The translations under genes and the position numbers were made by a program. From Bacillota bacterium (lineage in GTDB: Bacteria > Bacillota > Clostridia > Lachnospirales > Lachnospiraceae), in the NCBI GenBank assembly GCA_023415475.1, contig JAEZKL010000102.1, forward strand, positions 1 to 64,000: DNA of 64,000 nt, given 5' to 3'. The notes under the pieces are model-generated. The model was not told where the DNA came from, did no database searches, and saw nothing but the letters and a program-made list of their open reading frames with translations. Shown one piece after another: positions 19,400-28,740 of this stretch; the first letter of the stretch is position 1; each line of letters opens with the position of its first letter.

Positions 19400-20334
19400 T
19401 GGAGCAGCTGCAATCAATTCCTGAGCAGAGTGACCTGGTGAAGAAGGGTATGAAGAAAGACGGAATGCGGACCATCCTGCTATTATTTCCTTATGGGGTG
19501 TTGTTTCTGACCTTCATTGCCATACCGATTATTGTGGCAATCGGCCTATCCTTTACCTATTTCGATGTAATTAATCCGCCTGAATTTGCGGGCTTAACTA
19601 ATTATATTGTTTTAATCACCCAGGACGAAGCCTTTCTGAAGTTTGTCCTGCCAAATACCATGAAATATGCCTTGATCGTAGGCCCCGGAGGTTATGTACT
19701 CTCCTTCCTGTTAGCCTGGATGCTGGCTCAAATCCAACGCCTTCCGCGAACCATCCTGTCGTTAGCGATTTATACACCCTCGATGCTTGGTAATGTATTT
19801 ATCGGAGTTATCTGGAAGACGGTGTTCTCCGGCGACCAGAGAGGTATCTTCAACCATATCCTCATGGAGCTCGATGTGATTGATCAGCCGATCCAGTTCT
19901 TATTATCTCCTGATTATCTGATGAACATCATGATATTTATATCGTTATGGTCCTCTATGGGTATCGGATTCCTTGCGATGATCTCCGGTATCTTAAATAT
20001 CAATGAGGAGCTGTATGAAGCGGCATATGTCGACGGAATGAGAAATCGTTTCCAGGAGATTATCTACATAACAATTCCGTCCATGAAGCCTCAGATGCTT
20101 TTTGGTGCGGTAATGGCAATCGTAAATGCCTTCAACATGGGTTGGATCGGTGTTACCTTATCCGGTATGAACCCGACCCCCGGCCTTGCAGGACAGTTGA
20201 TTACCAACCATATTGATGATTATGGTTTCCTTCGATATGAGATGGGCTATGCGGCTGCTGTGTCGGTTGCATTACTGCTGATTGTAACATTGTTCTCTAA
20301 GGTAGCCCACAGATTATTTGGCGAGAAGGAGTAA
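19399..20334 (+). CDS. Sugar ABC transporter permease, pair 1 (MalF-like)
   Basis: 311 residues, six helices after a 30-residue cytoplasmic N-terminus, EAA loop [13 protein letters not shown] ([20 protein letters not shown]). It starts at the overlapping TAATG of the giant binding protein, so is translationally coupled to it, and is followed 3 bp later by the second subunit. The first of two permease pairs in the beta-glucan locus. Confidence 0.88.
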   Translation: MEQLQSIPEQSDLVKKGMKKDGMRTILLLFPYGVLFLTFIAIPIIVAIGLSFTYFDVINPPEFAGLTNYIVLITQDEAFLKFVLPNTMKYALIVGPGGYVLSFLLAWMLAQIQRLPRTILSLAIYTPSMLGNVFIGVIWKTVFSGDQRGIFNHILMELDVIDQPIQFLLSPDYLMNIMIFISLWSSMGIGFLAMISGILNINEELYEAAYVDGMRNRFQEIIYITIPSMKPQMLFGAVMAIVNAFNMGWIGVTLSGMNPTPGLAGQLITNHIDDYGFLRYEMGYAAAVSVALLLIVTLFSKVAHRLFGEKE

Positions 20335-20337
20335 GCT

Positions 20338-21207
20338 ATGGCGAATTTTCAAGGATCAAGAATGAACCCGAAGCGTTTCTCGGTGTCTCAGCTTAAATTC
20401 TATATCATACTGATACCGCTGAGTATCTTCATGATATTACCGGTTGTAATGGTAATCAACAATGCCTTCAAACCTCTCGGAGAATTGTTTGCATTCCCAC
20501 CGACAATCTTTGTGAAGAACCCTACCTGGAAGAATTTTCGTGATTTATTCACATTATCAGGAACGACGGGTGTTCCGATGACCAGATATTTATTTAACTC
20601 GGTTATGATTACCCTGCTGACGGTGATCATTAACCTGATTATAACCATCAGTGCGGCATATGCCTTCTCTAAGAAGAAGTTCCTGCTGAAGAATGCGTTG
20701 TTCGGGTTTAATCAGATGGCGCTGATGTTTGTAGCTACCGCAGTAGCGGTACCCAGATACATTGTAATTGTGCAGACCGGACTGATTAATACCTGGCTGG
20801 CTCATATCCTTCCCCTGATTGCTATGCCCGTTGGCTTATTTCTGGTAAAGCAGTTTGTGGATCAGATTCCGAATGCGCTCATTGAGGCAGCGATTATGGA
20901 TGGAGCGAAGGACTTTAGAATTATCCAGAAGGTAATCATCCCTCTGACCAGACCTGCACTTGCAACCTCGATCGTTCTTACCTTCCAATCGGTATGGAAT
21001 GCGACAGAGGCATCCAATAATTTTATTACAGACGAGACCATGCGTACCTTAGCCTTCTATCTGGGTTCCTTATCCACGAATAATAATGTGGCGGCACAAG
21101 GAATGGCAGCAGCCGCTTCGGTGCTCCTGTTCTTACCGAATTTGATCATCTTTATATTAATGAATACACAGGTTATGAATACCATGGCACATTCCGGTAT
21201 CAAATAA
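20338..21207 (+). CDS. Carbohydrate ABC transporter permease, pair 1 (MalG-like)
   Basis: 289 residues, six helices, EAA loop LIEAAIMDGAKDFRIIQKVIIP. The C-terminus NTMAHSGIK resembles MalG-type tails. It directly follows its partner (3 bp). Together with the giant binding protein it probably forms one importer using a shared ATPase encoded elsewhere. Confidence 0.88.
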   Translation: MANFQGSRMNPKRFSVSQLKFYIILIPLSIFMILPVVMVINNAFKPLGELFAFPPTIFVKNPTWKNFRDLFTLSGTTGVPMTRYLFNSVMITLLTVIINLIITISAAYAFSKKKFLLKNALFGFNQMALMFVATAVAVPRYIVIVQTGLINTWLAHILPLIAMPVGLFLVKQFVDQIPNALIEAAIMDGAKDFRIIQKVIIPLTRPALATSIVLTFQSVWNATEASNNFITDETMRTLAFYLGSLSTNNNVAAQGMAAAASVLLFLPNLIIFILMNTQVMNTMAHSGIK

Positions 21208-21219
21208 GGGGGAGGCAGA

Positions 21220-23253
21220 ATGAAAAAAATAGCAATAGCAATCTTCATTGGTTTAACTGTCCTCATAGCATGCGTTAATCCGGATCGAAAGGTGTTCGCT
21301 TCTCAGGCAACAAGCTATACCTATACCTTTGACCAGAAGGGTTACTTTACACGTACCCAGGATGCTTATCTTCCTGATAAAACGATTACGAATCTTGGAT
21401 TGATGGCTCCGGATGACCTCTATATCGATAAAGACAATATGTTATACATAGCAGATTCCGGAAACCGTCGCATCGTAAAATATGATATTGATACCGATCA
21501 GGTTGTGGGCATTCTGGAATATGAAGGTCTGACTAATCCGAGAGGTGTCTTTGTAACCGAGAACGGTAATATCTATGTGGCTGACCCCAGTGCAGAAGCG
21601 GTATTCCTGTTTGATAGAAGCTTTACCTTTCTGGCAAAGTACGATAGACCTAAGACCCCATCCTTTGCGGATACGCCCTTTGAACCCTTGCGGATTGCGG
21701 TAGATAACGGTAAAAATATGTATATCGTGGGCGAGGGTGTCTACAACGGTATTATCCAACTGGCTTCCACAGGAGATTTCCTTGGCTACTTTGCGGTAAA
21801 TAAGGCGAAGCTTACCTTTGTTCAGGCTATTCAAAATGCCATCTTTACGAGAGCGCAGCTTCAGAATCTGGTGGCACGAGTACCCACCACCTTCTCCAAT
21901 GTATACATAGACGATGATAACATTGTCTATTCCACAACCATGGGCACGAATACGGATGGCTTAAAGAAGCATAACACAGCCGGTGGCAACATGTTTAAGG
22001 AGCAGGACTGAGTATCGGATTCCATGACGGACCTCTATGTGGATGAACAGGGAATTATCTATACCAGTGAGAATGGTGGCTATATTAACATTTACTCCAA
22101 TTCCGGCGAGTTGATATTTAATTTTGGTTCTTATGTATTTGACCTGGATGTGTCAGGCTTATATTCTTCCCTTCCTACAATAGCGGTGGATAAGTACGGA
22201 ACAATATGGACTGCCGACGGAGACAAGGGATATCTGCAATCCTTTCAGCCGACAGAATATGCCAGAATGGTATATGGTGCCATGGGCTTATATGAGCAGG
22301 GACATTACGAGGATGCATTACTGAAGTGGAGTGAGGTCCTAAAGCTAAACCAGATGTCTGTTCTTGCTCATAACGGTGTTGGAAAGGCATATCTGCATGC
22401 AGAGCGATATGTGGAGGCGATGGAGCACTTTAAGGTATCGGGGGATCGTAAATTCTATTCAGAAGCCTTCTGGGAGGTAAGAAATACCTGGCTGCAGAGT
22501 AAGCTTTCTTTCATTGTGACTATTTTCGTGATTCTTTGGATGTTATCCTTCGGAATTAAGCATTTTGATAAAAAGAGAAGCTTCAAGCTGTGGAAGTCGA
22601 GGATATGGGAGAGGATATTAACTGTTCCGGTATTGAAGGATGTCCTATACGCACTTCGCATTCCGAGGCATCCCATCGATCTGTATTATCATATTAAAAA
22701 GAACCGGCAGGGTTCCGTTCCCGGAGCCTCTATACTTTATCTGATACTGTTCATCTCCTTTATGGCTTTTCAGACCAGCAAGGGTTTTATTTATCAATAT
22801 CAGGCAGTAGAGGATATGGATATCAATGCAATCGTAATCGGCTTCTTTGCTCTCTTAGGACTATTTATCCTATGCAACTATCTGGTAGCTTCCATCAAGG
22901 ATGGAGACGGTTCCTTTGCACAAGTTTATTTGATTCCGGCATATGGCAGCATTCCTGTAATCACTGCGATGGTATCCACTACTCTGTTATCCTATGTGTT
23001 AACCTACAATGAATCCTTCCTGCTGGACATCATCCTCTATGTCGGAGTGATCTGGACGCTGATTACTATATTCCTTGGATTCATGACCGTCCATGATTAT
23101 ACGACAAAGGAGACGGTAGTAAGCCTAATCATTACCTTTGTCTTCATGATCATTGCAGCAATCCTCACCATTATTATTATCATTATGTGGGATCAGCTCT
23201 GGCAATTCATCAAATCCATAGGAAAGGAGGCGGCGCGAAATGTTATTAAGTAA
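21220..23253 (+). pseudogene. NHL-TPR-YIP1 fusion surface protein, interrupted by an in-frame TGA
   Basis: Read through one TGA (22009-22011), this is a single frame of about 677 residues: signal peptide (AIAIFIGLTVLIAC), NHL propeller blades, TPR-like helices (EDALLKWSEVLKLNQ), a membrane helix, then a complete YIP1 domain (HPIDLYYHIKKNRQGSVP and five helices). The equivalent genes at the window start are two separate overlapping genes, so here they are fused. Frames before and after the TGA are identical and propeller homology continues on both sides. The codon sits in EQD-stop-VSDS; TGG (Trp) is one base away. The downstream ATG at 22024 has no ribosome site. Nonsense mutation, sequencing error and readthrough all remain possible. 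Confidence 0.7.
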
Positions 23254-25654
23254 GAAAAGTCTGGTATTATTTCTGGCGTTAGGAGTGGTTTTTGTTAGTG
23301 CGGTATCGGTTAGCTTAGTTAAGGCAGCCTACTTAACAACGAATCGTGATACAAAGCTTCCGCCGGAGAAAGTAAGCTATGATATATCGAATGTTGATGA
23401 ATTTGAGAGAATCTATGAGACAGACACTCTGGAATATTATTTCCGTGAAGACCGTGATGTCTTTGCAATTAAGGACAAACGCTCCGGATACACCTGGAAG
23501 ACAGGGCTGGATATCCCTTTTGGAGCGGACATTCAGCAGGAGATACTGGATGCACCCACGAAGGAGGAGGCCGAAAAGCTGGCCATACCGCTGGAGGAGG
23601 GTATGAATTCCACCTACACGGCAATCTCCAATTCCATTCTAACTCTGGAGTATAATGAGGAGGGAACTACCAAGAATATCTCCTCGGCCTCCAAGGATTT
23701 GGTGGAATCACAGCTGGTGACCTTGAATGATAATCCGGCGACCAGAAGACTCGATGTGGATTTTCAGAATATCGAGGTAGAGGTAAAGGTATATATCACT
23801 TTTCTTGAGGACTCCATTCAATATGAGATAAAAAATGAAGACATCACAGGGAAGGGTATTAAGGATGTCATGGCACTCATTATCACACCATTCCTGGGTG
23901 CGAGCGGAGGTAAGACGAAGTATTACAATCCGGATACTGAGATGTATGATATTATAGAGGATAAATACAGAATACCCGGCTATATCTTTGTACCCGACGG
24001 AAGCGGAAGCTTAATTCGGTTCAAGGATAATAATGCCTCCTTCTCCATGTATACCGGAGATGTGTATGGTGCGGACCCGGCGCAGAATACCTATTATAAC
24101 TATATGTCTACCGATGCTATTCCGCTTAAGGAACCGGTTATGCCGGTGTTCGGTGTGACTCATGGGGATGGCCAGGCTGCCTTTGTGGCTTATGCGGATC
24201 AAGGTGCCGAATATATGCAGATCATAGTAAGGCCGGAGGAGAACCTGACCGCCTATGACTATGTATATCCGAGATTTGCTTATAATGTGAATTACTATCA
24301 AGTATATAACAAAAAGGGTGATGGCTATTTCACCCTGATGGAACAACCGAATGAGCTGAATATCAAAATGACCTATACCTTCCTATCGGGAGATGGATCA
24401 GATGGTACTCCGGCAGCAGATTATACCGGTATGGCAGCAACCTACCGGGGGCATCTGATTGAGGAAGGGATACTGACAGAAAAAGAGAAAACAGACGTTA
24501 ACGATATCCCGATCCGGTTGGATTTCATGATGTCCGATTCCAAGAAGGGCATCGTCGGAATGGATGAGGTTGTAGTTACCACAGTAGAAGATGTTCGAGA
24601 GATATTAAATACCACGCTGAGCGAAACAGAAATTACGAATATTAATTCCGGTTTATATGGCTGGCAGCAGGGAGGAGAGACTCTGGCGAAGCCGGACTCT
24701 GGGAACTACTTCCGAAGTATTGGCAGTAAGGCTGAGTTCAAGGAGCTTTTCACTGAGTTTGCAGGGAAGAACATCGATATCTCCTATGCGAGGGATTATA
24801 CCACGATCAACAAAGAGATGCTGAACTATCACAATACAGCAGCAAGACATGTGAATTCCTGGTATCTGGAGCTCAACAAGCTTTATATTCTTCCGGTAAA
24901 TTCACCGGTAATGATCTTTGGTTATGCAACACCGAATAAAAGCGCAGCCTGGTTTAATAAGCAGTTTGACCGTTATCATTCCTACCAGGACTCTATGACG
25001 GTCGGGGGAATGTCTAATATTCTGCTAAGCAATTACGACAGCTCGGGCCGGCTGTTGAGTACAACCGAAGCCATAGCGTTATATCAGGAGACCTTTGCTA
25101 AAGCCAAGGAAGAATTAAAGCTCAATATGGAGACTCCGAATTTATATCTGTGGAAATATACGGATCGCTATCTGCAGAGTCCGGTAGGCACCTCCCAGTA
25201 TGTGTTCGAGACAGATGCGGTTCCGTTTCTGCAAATGGTACTGAATGGAACCATGGAGGTTTATGCCCCTTATTCCAACTTTTCCTTCTATACACAAACG
25301 GATATCCTTCGAATGATAGATTATAATTTATCACCCTCCTTTATACTGACCAAGGAGCCCTCTCATTTCCTGGCCTCAACACCTTCATCAGATTTATACT
25401 CCACAGAATTCGTACAGTATAAGGATCTGATCACTCGTGTTTATTCTCAGGTCAATGAGGCTCTTAGTCAGGTACGGGGCTATGAATGGAGTGGAAGAAG
25501 AGTACCCCAAAGCGGTGTAATCATCAATACCTATCAAAAGGGTGAGGAACGTAAGAAAATCATTATCAATTATACACAGGAAGCATTTTCTTATGAATCA
25601 ACTACAGTTTCACCTCTTAGTGCAGACGTGATTTCAGAAGGGGAGGTGCAGTAA
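23240..25654 (+). CDS. DUF5696-type large surface protein (beta-glucan locus)
   Basis: 804 residues. An N-terminal helix (about 5-25) is followed by a long extracellular part. Motifs shared with the protein at 1980 include VPDGSGSLIRF, MPVFGVTHGDGQAAFVAYADQG, YDYVYPRF, and the late SPSFILTKEPSHFLASTPSSD. ATG 23240 overlaps the YIP1 end by 14 bp with GGAGG upstream, and its stop overlaps the next permease by 1 bp, so it is tightly coupled to both. Position and conservation point to a structural or glycan-handling partner of the importer. Function unknown; barrel-type hydrolase is a possibility only. Confidence 0.68.
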   Translation: MLLSKKSLVLFLALGVVFVSAVSVSLVKAAYLTTNRDTKLPPEKVSYDISNVDEFERIYETDTLEYYFREDRDVFAIKDKRSGYTWKTGLDIPFGADIQQEILDAPTKEEAEKLAIPLEEGMNSTYTAISNSILTLEYNEEGTTKNISSASKDLVESQLVTLNDNPATRRLDVDFQNIEVEVKVYITFLEDSIQYEIKNEDITGKGIKDVMALIITPFLGASGGKTKYYNPDTEMYDIIEDKYRIPGYIFVPDGSGSLIRFKDNNASFSMYTGDVYGADPAQNTYYNYMSTDAIPLKEPVMPVFGVTHGDGQAAFVAYADQGAEYMQIIVRPEENLTAYDYVYPRFAYNVNYYQVYNKKGDGYFTLMEQPNELNIKMTYTFLSGDGSDGTPAADYTGMAATYRGHLIEEGILTEKEKTDVNDIPIRLDFMMSDSKKGIVGMDEVVVTTVEDVREILNTTLSETEITNINSGLYGWQQGGETLAKPDSGNYFRSIGSKAEFKELFTEFAGKNIDISYARDYTTINKEMLNYHNTAARHVNSWYLELNKLYILPVNSPVMIFGYATPNKSAAWFNKQFDRYHSYQDSMTVGGMSNILLSNYDSSGRLLSTTEAIALYQETFAKAKEELKLNMETPNLYLWKYTDRYLQSPVGTSQYVFETDAVPFLQMVLNGTMEVYAPYSNFSFYTQTDILRMIDYNLSPSFILTKEPSHFLASTPSSDLYSTEFVQYKDLITRVYSQVNEALSQVRGYEWSGRRVPQSGVIINTYQKGEERKKIIINYTQEAFSYESTTVSPLSADVISEGEVQ

Positions 25655-26544
25655 TGAGCAGGAAAAAGATGACCTCCTATCAATATAGACAGAATAAACA
25701 GGGCTATCTTTTTATGATGCCGTGGATCATCGGGTTTGCTATATTTACGGCAGTTCCTTTTATCGCTACTATATATTTAAGCTTTACTGAGGTAAGGCAG
25801 ACGATTCTGGGCTTTGAATTTAAATGGATCGGACTGGATAATTACCGTATGGCTTTCTTTGAAAATGTGGAATTTGTACCGGCAATGTTAGCCTTCTTGG
25901 GGATGATTATCCCTTATACCTTTGTTATCGTAATTTTGTCCTTTATTTTAGCTTATTTGTTAAATCGGATCACCTTTCTGCGAGGACTGCTTAGAACCAT
26001 CTATTTTTTGCCGGTAATTATTATGTCAGGTCCGGTGATGTATCAGCTGCTAGATTCTAACTCGATCAATAATGGAGCGGAGACTCTAAGACAGTTTTAT
26101 GATATATTCATAGTCCAAATGATTGCGACCTATTCGCCGCAATTAGCAGATATCTTGGTCGGTATATTTGAACAGCTATCCATTATTCTATGGTTTACGG
26201 GAATTCCTATCATTCTGTATATCAATGGTCTACAGAAGATTAACTCCAGCTTATTCGAAGCGGCACAGATTGACTCGGCGAATTCCTGGCAGATTTTATG
26301 GAAGATTATCATTCCGATCATAAAGCCAATTGTACTGGTTGTTACGATATTTACAATTGCCAATATCGGGACCTTCTCCATCAATCCGGTCTATGACCTG
26401 ATCAGAACGGCCACCGAGAATACCAGCGGAGGGCTGGGTATAGCCTCTACCTTCGCGTGGATCTATAGCTTTGTGGTATTAATGATTATAGGAATTGCAT
26501 TTTTCCTCTTTAAAACGCGTGATAAGGGAAGGAGGCATTACTAG
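25654..26544 (+). CDS. Sugar ABC transporter permease, pair 2 (MalF-like)
   Basis: 296 residues, six helices, EAA loop LFEAAQIDSANSWQILWKIIIP. Its closest counterpart by position is the permease at 4556 in the mannan locus; both directly follow DUF5696 and have an extended loop between helices 3 and 4 (about residues 130-165). This suggests that pair 2 belongs specifically with the NHL/YIP1/DUF5696 module. Confidence 0.87.
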   Translation: MSRKKMTSYQYRQNKQGYLFMMPWIIGFAIFTAVPFIATIYLSFTEVRQTILGFEFKWIGLDNYRMAFFENVEFVPAMLAFLGMIIPYTFVIVILSFILAYLLNRITFLRGLLRTIYFLPVIIMSGPVMYQLLDSNSINNGAETLRQFYDIFIVQMIATYSPQLADILVGIFEQLSIILWFTGIPIILYINGLQKINSSLFEAAQIDSANSWQILWKIIIPIIKPIVLVVTIFTIANIGTFSINPVYDLIRTATENTSGGLGIASTFAWIYSFVVLMIIGIAFFLFKTRDKGRRHY

Positions 26545-26545
26545 G

Positions 26546-27478
26546 ATGAAGAGAAATTATCTACATAAATTAATGCGTCTTCGCAGGTTTCAATCCGTGT
26601 TGAAGCTCGGAATATACTTCGTACTTATCTGCATCAGCTTTATCTACCTGGAGCCGATTTTTCGTATGATTTCCATGGCCTTCATGTCCTATAAGGATGT
26701 CATCGACCCTTCCATAGAATGGCTGCCCAAGAGTCCCTCTATCAATAATCTTGTTGTAGCGGGAACTGTACTAGAGCTTAATAAAACCCTGGTGAATTCC
26801 ATCTGGTACTCGGCGTTGCTTGCGATCGGCCAGACCTTTGTAGCTGCTATGACCGGCTTCGCTTTATCAAGGTATCAATTCCGTTTTAAGAATCTATGGA
26901 TTATAATGATAATATTAGCCTTTATCATTCCGATCCCCTTGCTGATGATACCCAGACTGATGCTGTTTATCTCTGCACAGAATATGATGGGCTTTAATCT
27001 GATCGGGACACCGCTGCCACAGCTGGTTATGGCACTCCTTGGTCAGGGTGTTAATTCCACCATATTAATATTGATTTTTTATAACTTTTTCAACCTGATT
27101 CCTTATTCTTTGGATGAGGCAGCGATGATTGACGGGGCAGGACCGATGAAGGTATTTACCCAAATAGCGCTCAGACTGTCCTCCTCCACAGTACTCGTAA
27201 TTTTCTTATTCTCCTTTGTCTGGAACTGGAACGAGACCTATGTGACCGGCACCTTGGTGCGTAATAGCATAGAACTGTTACCGGCAAAGCTGAATATGTT
27301 TGATAGTGCCTTTGCTTCCTTCGCTTCTGCCGGACGGGGAACCGCGCAGTTTCGTATCAATGAGGCCTATAAGATGTCAGCAACACTGATATCCATTACT
27401 CCGTTACTAATTCTGTATGCCTTTGTACAGAAGCGGTTTATTCAGGGTATTGAAAATACCGGTATAACTGGCGAATAG
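26546..27478 (+). CDS. Carbohydrate ABC transporter permease, pair 2 (MalG-like)
   Basis: 310 residues from ATG 26546, which has AAGGAGG upstream; an in-frame TTG at 26495 lies inside the previous gene and lacks a site. Six helices, EAA loop SLDEAAMIDGAGPMKVFTQIAL, and tail GIENTGITGE typical of MalG-type subunits. It is the counterpart of the permease at 5477. Confidence 0.87.
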   Translation: MKRNYLHKLMRLRRFQSVLKLGIYFVLICISFIYLEPIFRMISMAFMSYKDVIDPSIEWLPKSPSINNLVVAGTVLELNKTLVNSIWYSALLAIGQTFVAAMTGFALSRYQFRFKNLWIIMIILAFIIPIPLLMIPRLMLFISAQNMMGFNLIGTPLPQLVMALLGQGVNSTILILIFYNFFNLIPYSLDEAAMIDGAGPMKVFTQIALRLSSSTVLVIFLFSFVWNWNETYVTGTLVRNSIELLPAKLNMFDSAFASFASAGRGTAQFRINEAYKMSATLISITPLLILYAFVQKRFIQGIENTGITGE

Positions 27479-27479
27479 A

Positions 27480-27504
27480 ATGAATTATAAAAGACATAAT
27501 TCAT
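27480..27504 (+). repeat. Perfect 9-bp inverted repeat
   Basis: ATGAATTAT and ATAATTCAT arms around a 7-base loop, immediately after the permease stop. It borders the duplicated hairpin element that follows. Confidence 0.5.
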
Positions 27505-27512
27505 CCTTAAAA

Positions 27513-27695
27513 GTTTGTGCCTGCGTCTTCCTCGGCACAAACTTACTCAAAGGCGAAGTTTGCCCATTGGAGCAAACTCCTTGTTCTTCCGGGCTTTGGC
27601 TGTTTAAAATTGTTTGTGCCTGCGTCATCAAAGTGTGTAAGACACACTTGGCACAAACTTACTCAAAGGCGAAGTTGCCCATTGGAGCAAACTCC
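27513..27695 (+). repeat. Two copies of a hairpin-rich intergenic repeat
   Basis: Copy 1 spans 27513-27580 and copy 2 27612-27695. Each begins GTTTGTGCCTGCGTC, has a GGCACAAAC arm that pairs with the opening GTTTGTGCC, then shares ACTTACTCAAAGGCGAAGTT and a second small hairpin (GTTTGC/GCAAAC). Copy 2 has an inserted perfect hairpin AAGTGTGT/ACACACTT in the first loop and lacks one T in GAAGTTTGCCC. The copies are not codon-like and probably represent a mobile or REP-like non-coding element inserted ahead of the GH16 gene. Confidence 0.65.
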
Positions 27696-27719
27696 TGCCA
27701 CAAGAAAGTAGGTGTAACC

Positions 27720-28694
27720 GTGGGGGGTATAAACCGAAATAGATTAAGCTACAAAGTAGCCGTCGCTTTACTGGCAGGCGCGATGCTTATCACATGCAGT
27801 ATTTTCAGCGCATGCCAGTCGGAGACGGACAATTACCGGACCGGATCGAAGGTATCCGAGGCCTATGTCGATCCATCTAAAGTCAAGGAGGTGACTCCGG
27901 AGGAATTGAAGACTGTCGGATATAACTATGAATATGAGAAGCTGACTTATGATCTGGTATGGTCGGATGAATTTGATTATGAAGGACTGCCGGAGGAGAC
28001 AAAATGGAATTATGACACCGGAGGAAGTGGCTGGGGTAATCATGAGCTACAATATTATACCTCGGATAAGAATGCTTCTGTGACGGAAGGAAATCTGGTG
28101 ATCGAAGCCAGAAAAGAAGAAAAGGAAGGTATGAAATACACTTCGGCAAGACTTGTTTCCAGAGATAAAGGAGATTGGCTGTATGGTAAGATTGAAGTTC
28201 GAGCCAAGCTACCGGCTGGCCTTGGTACCTGGCCTGCCATCTGGATGCTGCCGACGGATTGGGAATATGGTTCCTGGCCTGCCTCAGGGGAAATTGACAT
28301 CATGGAACACGTGGGATATAATCAGAATACAATACATGCTTCAATACATACCCAGTCCTACTATCATAAGATCAATACCCAGAAGACTTCCACTAAATAT
28401 GTGGAAGGCGTCAATGAGGACTTTCATGTGTACAGCATCGAATGGCTGCCGGATAAGATTCTGGCTTTCATCGACGGAGAACAATACTTTTCCTTTGAAC
28501 CCGGTAAAATTACGAAGGAGCCTACTTATAAAGAATGGCCCTTTGATAAGAGAATGCACCTGCTGCTAAATATTGCGGTCGGCGGAGACTGGGGTGGTGC
28601 AAAAGGATTGGATGACAGTATATTCCCGGTTCAGATGCTGGTAGACTATGTAAGGGTATATCAGAGCAAGGAGATTATGGAATTGACTCGGTAA
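27720..28694 (+). CDS. GH16 beta-glucanase (laminarinase-type) lipoprotein
   Basis: I start at GTG 27720 (GTAGGTG upstream), giving 324 residues with a signal peptide ending IFSAC (lipobox). The frame stays open back to ATG 27480, but that part is translated repeat DNA. The GH16 catalytic motif GEIDIMEH is intact, with Glu191, Asp193 and Glu196. Other GH16 marks are LVWSDEFDYEG near residue 80 and the C-terminal NIAVGGDWGG...VDYVRVYQ. Known GH16 laminarinases cut beta-1,3-glucan internally. Being anchored outside, it should make the oligosaccharides taken up by this locus. Family is firm, start codon uncertain. Confidence 0.85.
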   Translation: MGGINRNRLSYKVAVALLAGAMLITCSIFSACQSETDNYRTGSKVSEAYVDPSKVKEVTPEELKTVGYNYEYEKLTYDLVWSDEFDYEGLPEETKWNYDTGGSGWGNHELQYYTSDKNASVTEGNLVIEARKEEKEGMKYTSARLVSRDKGDWLYGKIEVRAKLPAGLGTWPAIWMLPTDWEYGSWPASGEIDIMEHVGYNQNTIHASIHTQSYYHKINTQKTSTKYVEGVNEDFHVYSIEWLPDKILAFIDGEQYFSFEPGKITKEPTYKEWPFDKRMHLLLNIAVGGDWGGAKGLDDSIFPVQMLVDYVRVYQSKEIMELTR

Positions 28695-28740
28695 AATTAC
28701 CCGCAGGGGCAAAAATAGAAGAAAGTCAGAGGATGAACAT

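Noticed and set aside
22024..23253. Independent YIP1-type gene starting at 22024
   Set aside because: No ribosome site, begins inside propeller homology and in the same frame as the upstream part.
27513..27695. CRISPR array
   Set aside because: Only two unequal copies, internal hairpins, no spacer pattern and no cas genes.
27480..27719. ATG 27480 as the GH16 start
   Set aside because: The added 80 residues are translated hairpin repeats rich in Cys and have no relation to a signal peptide; a lipoprotein signal begins at about 27720.
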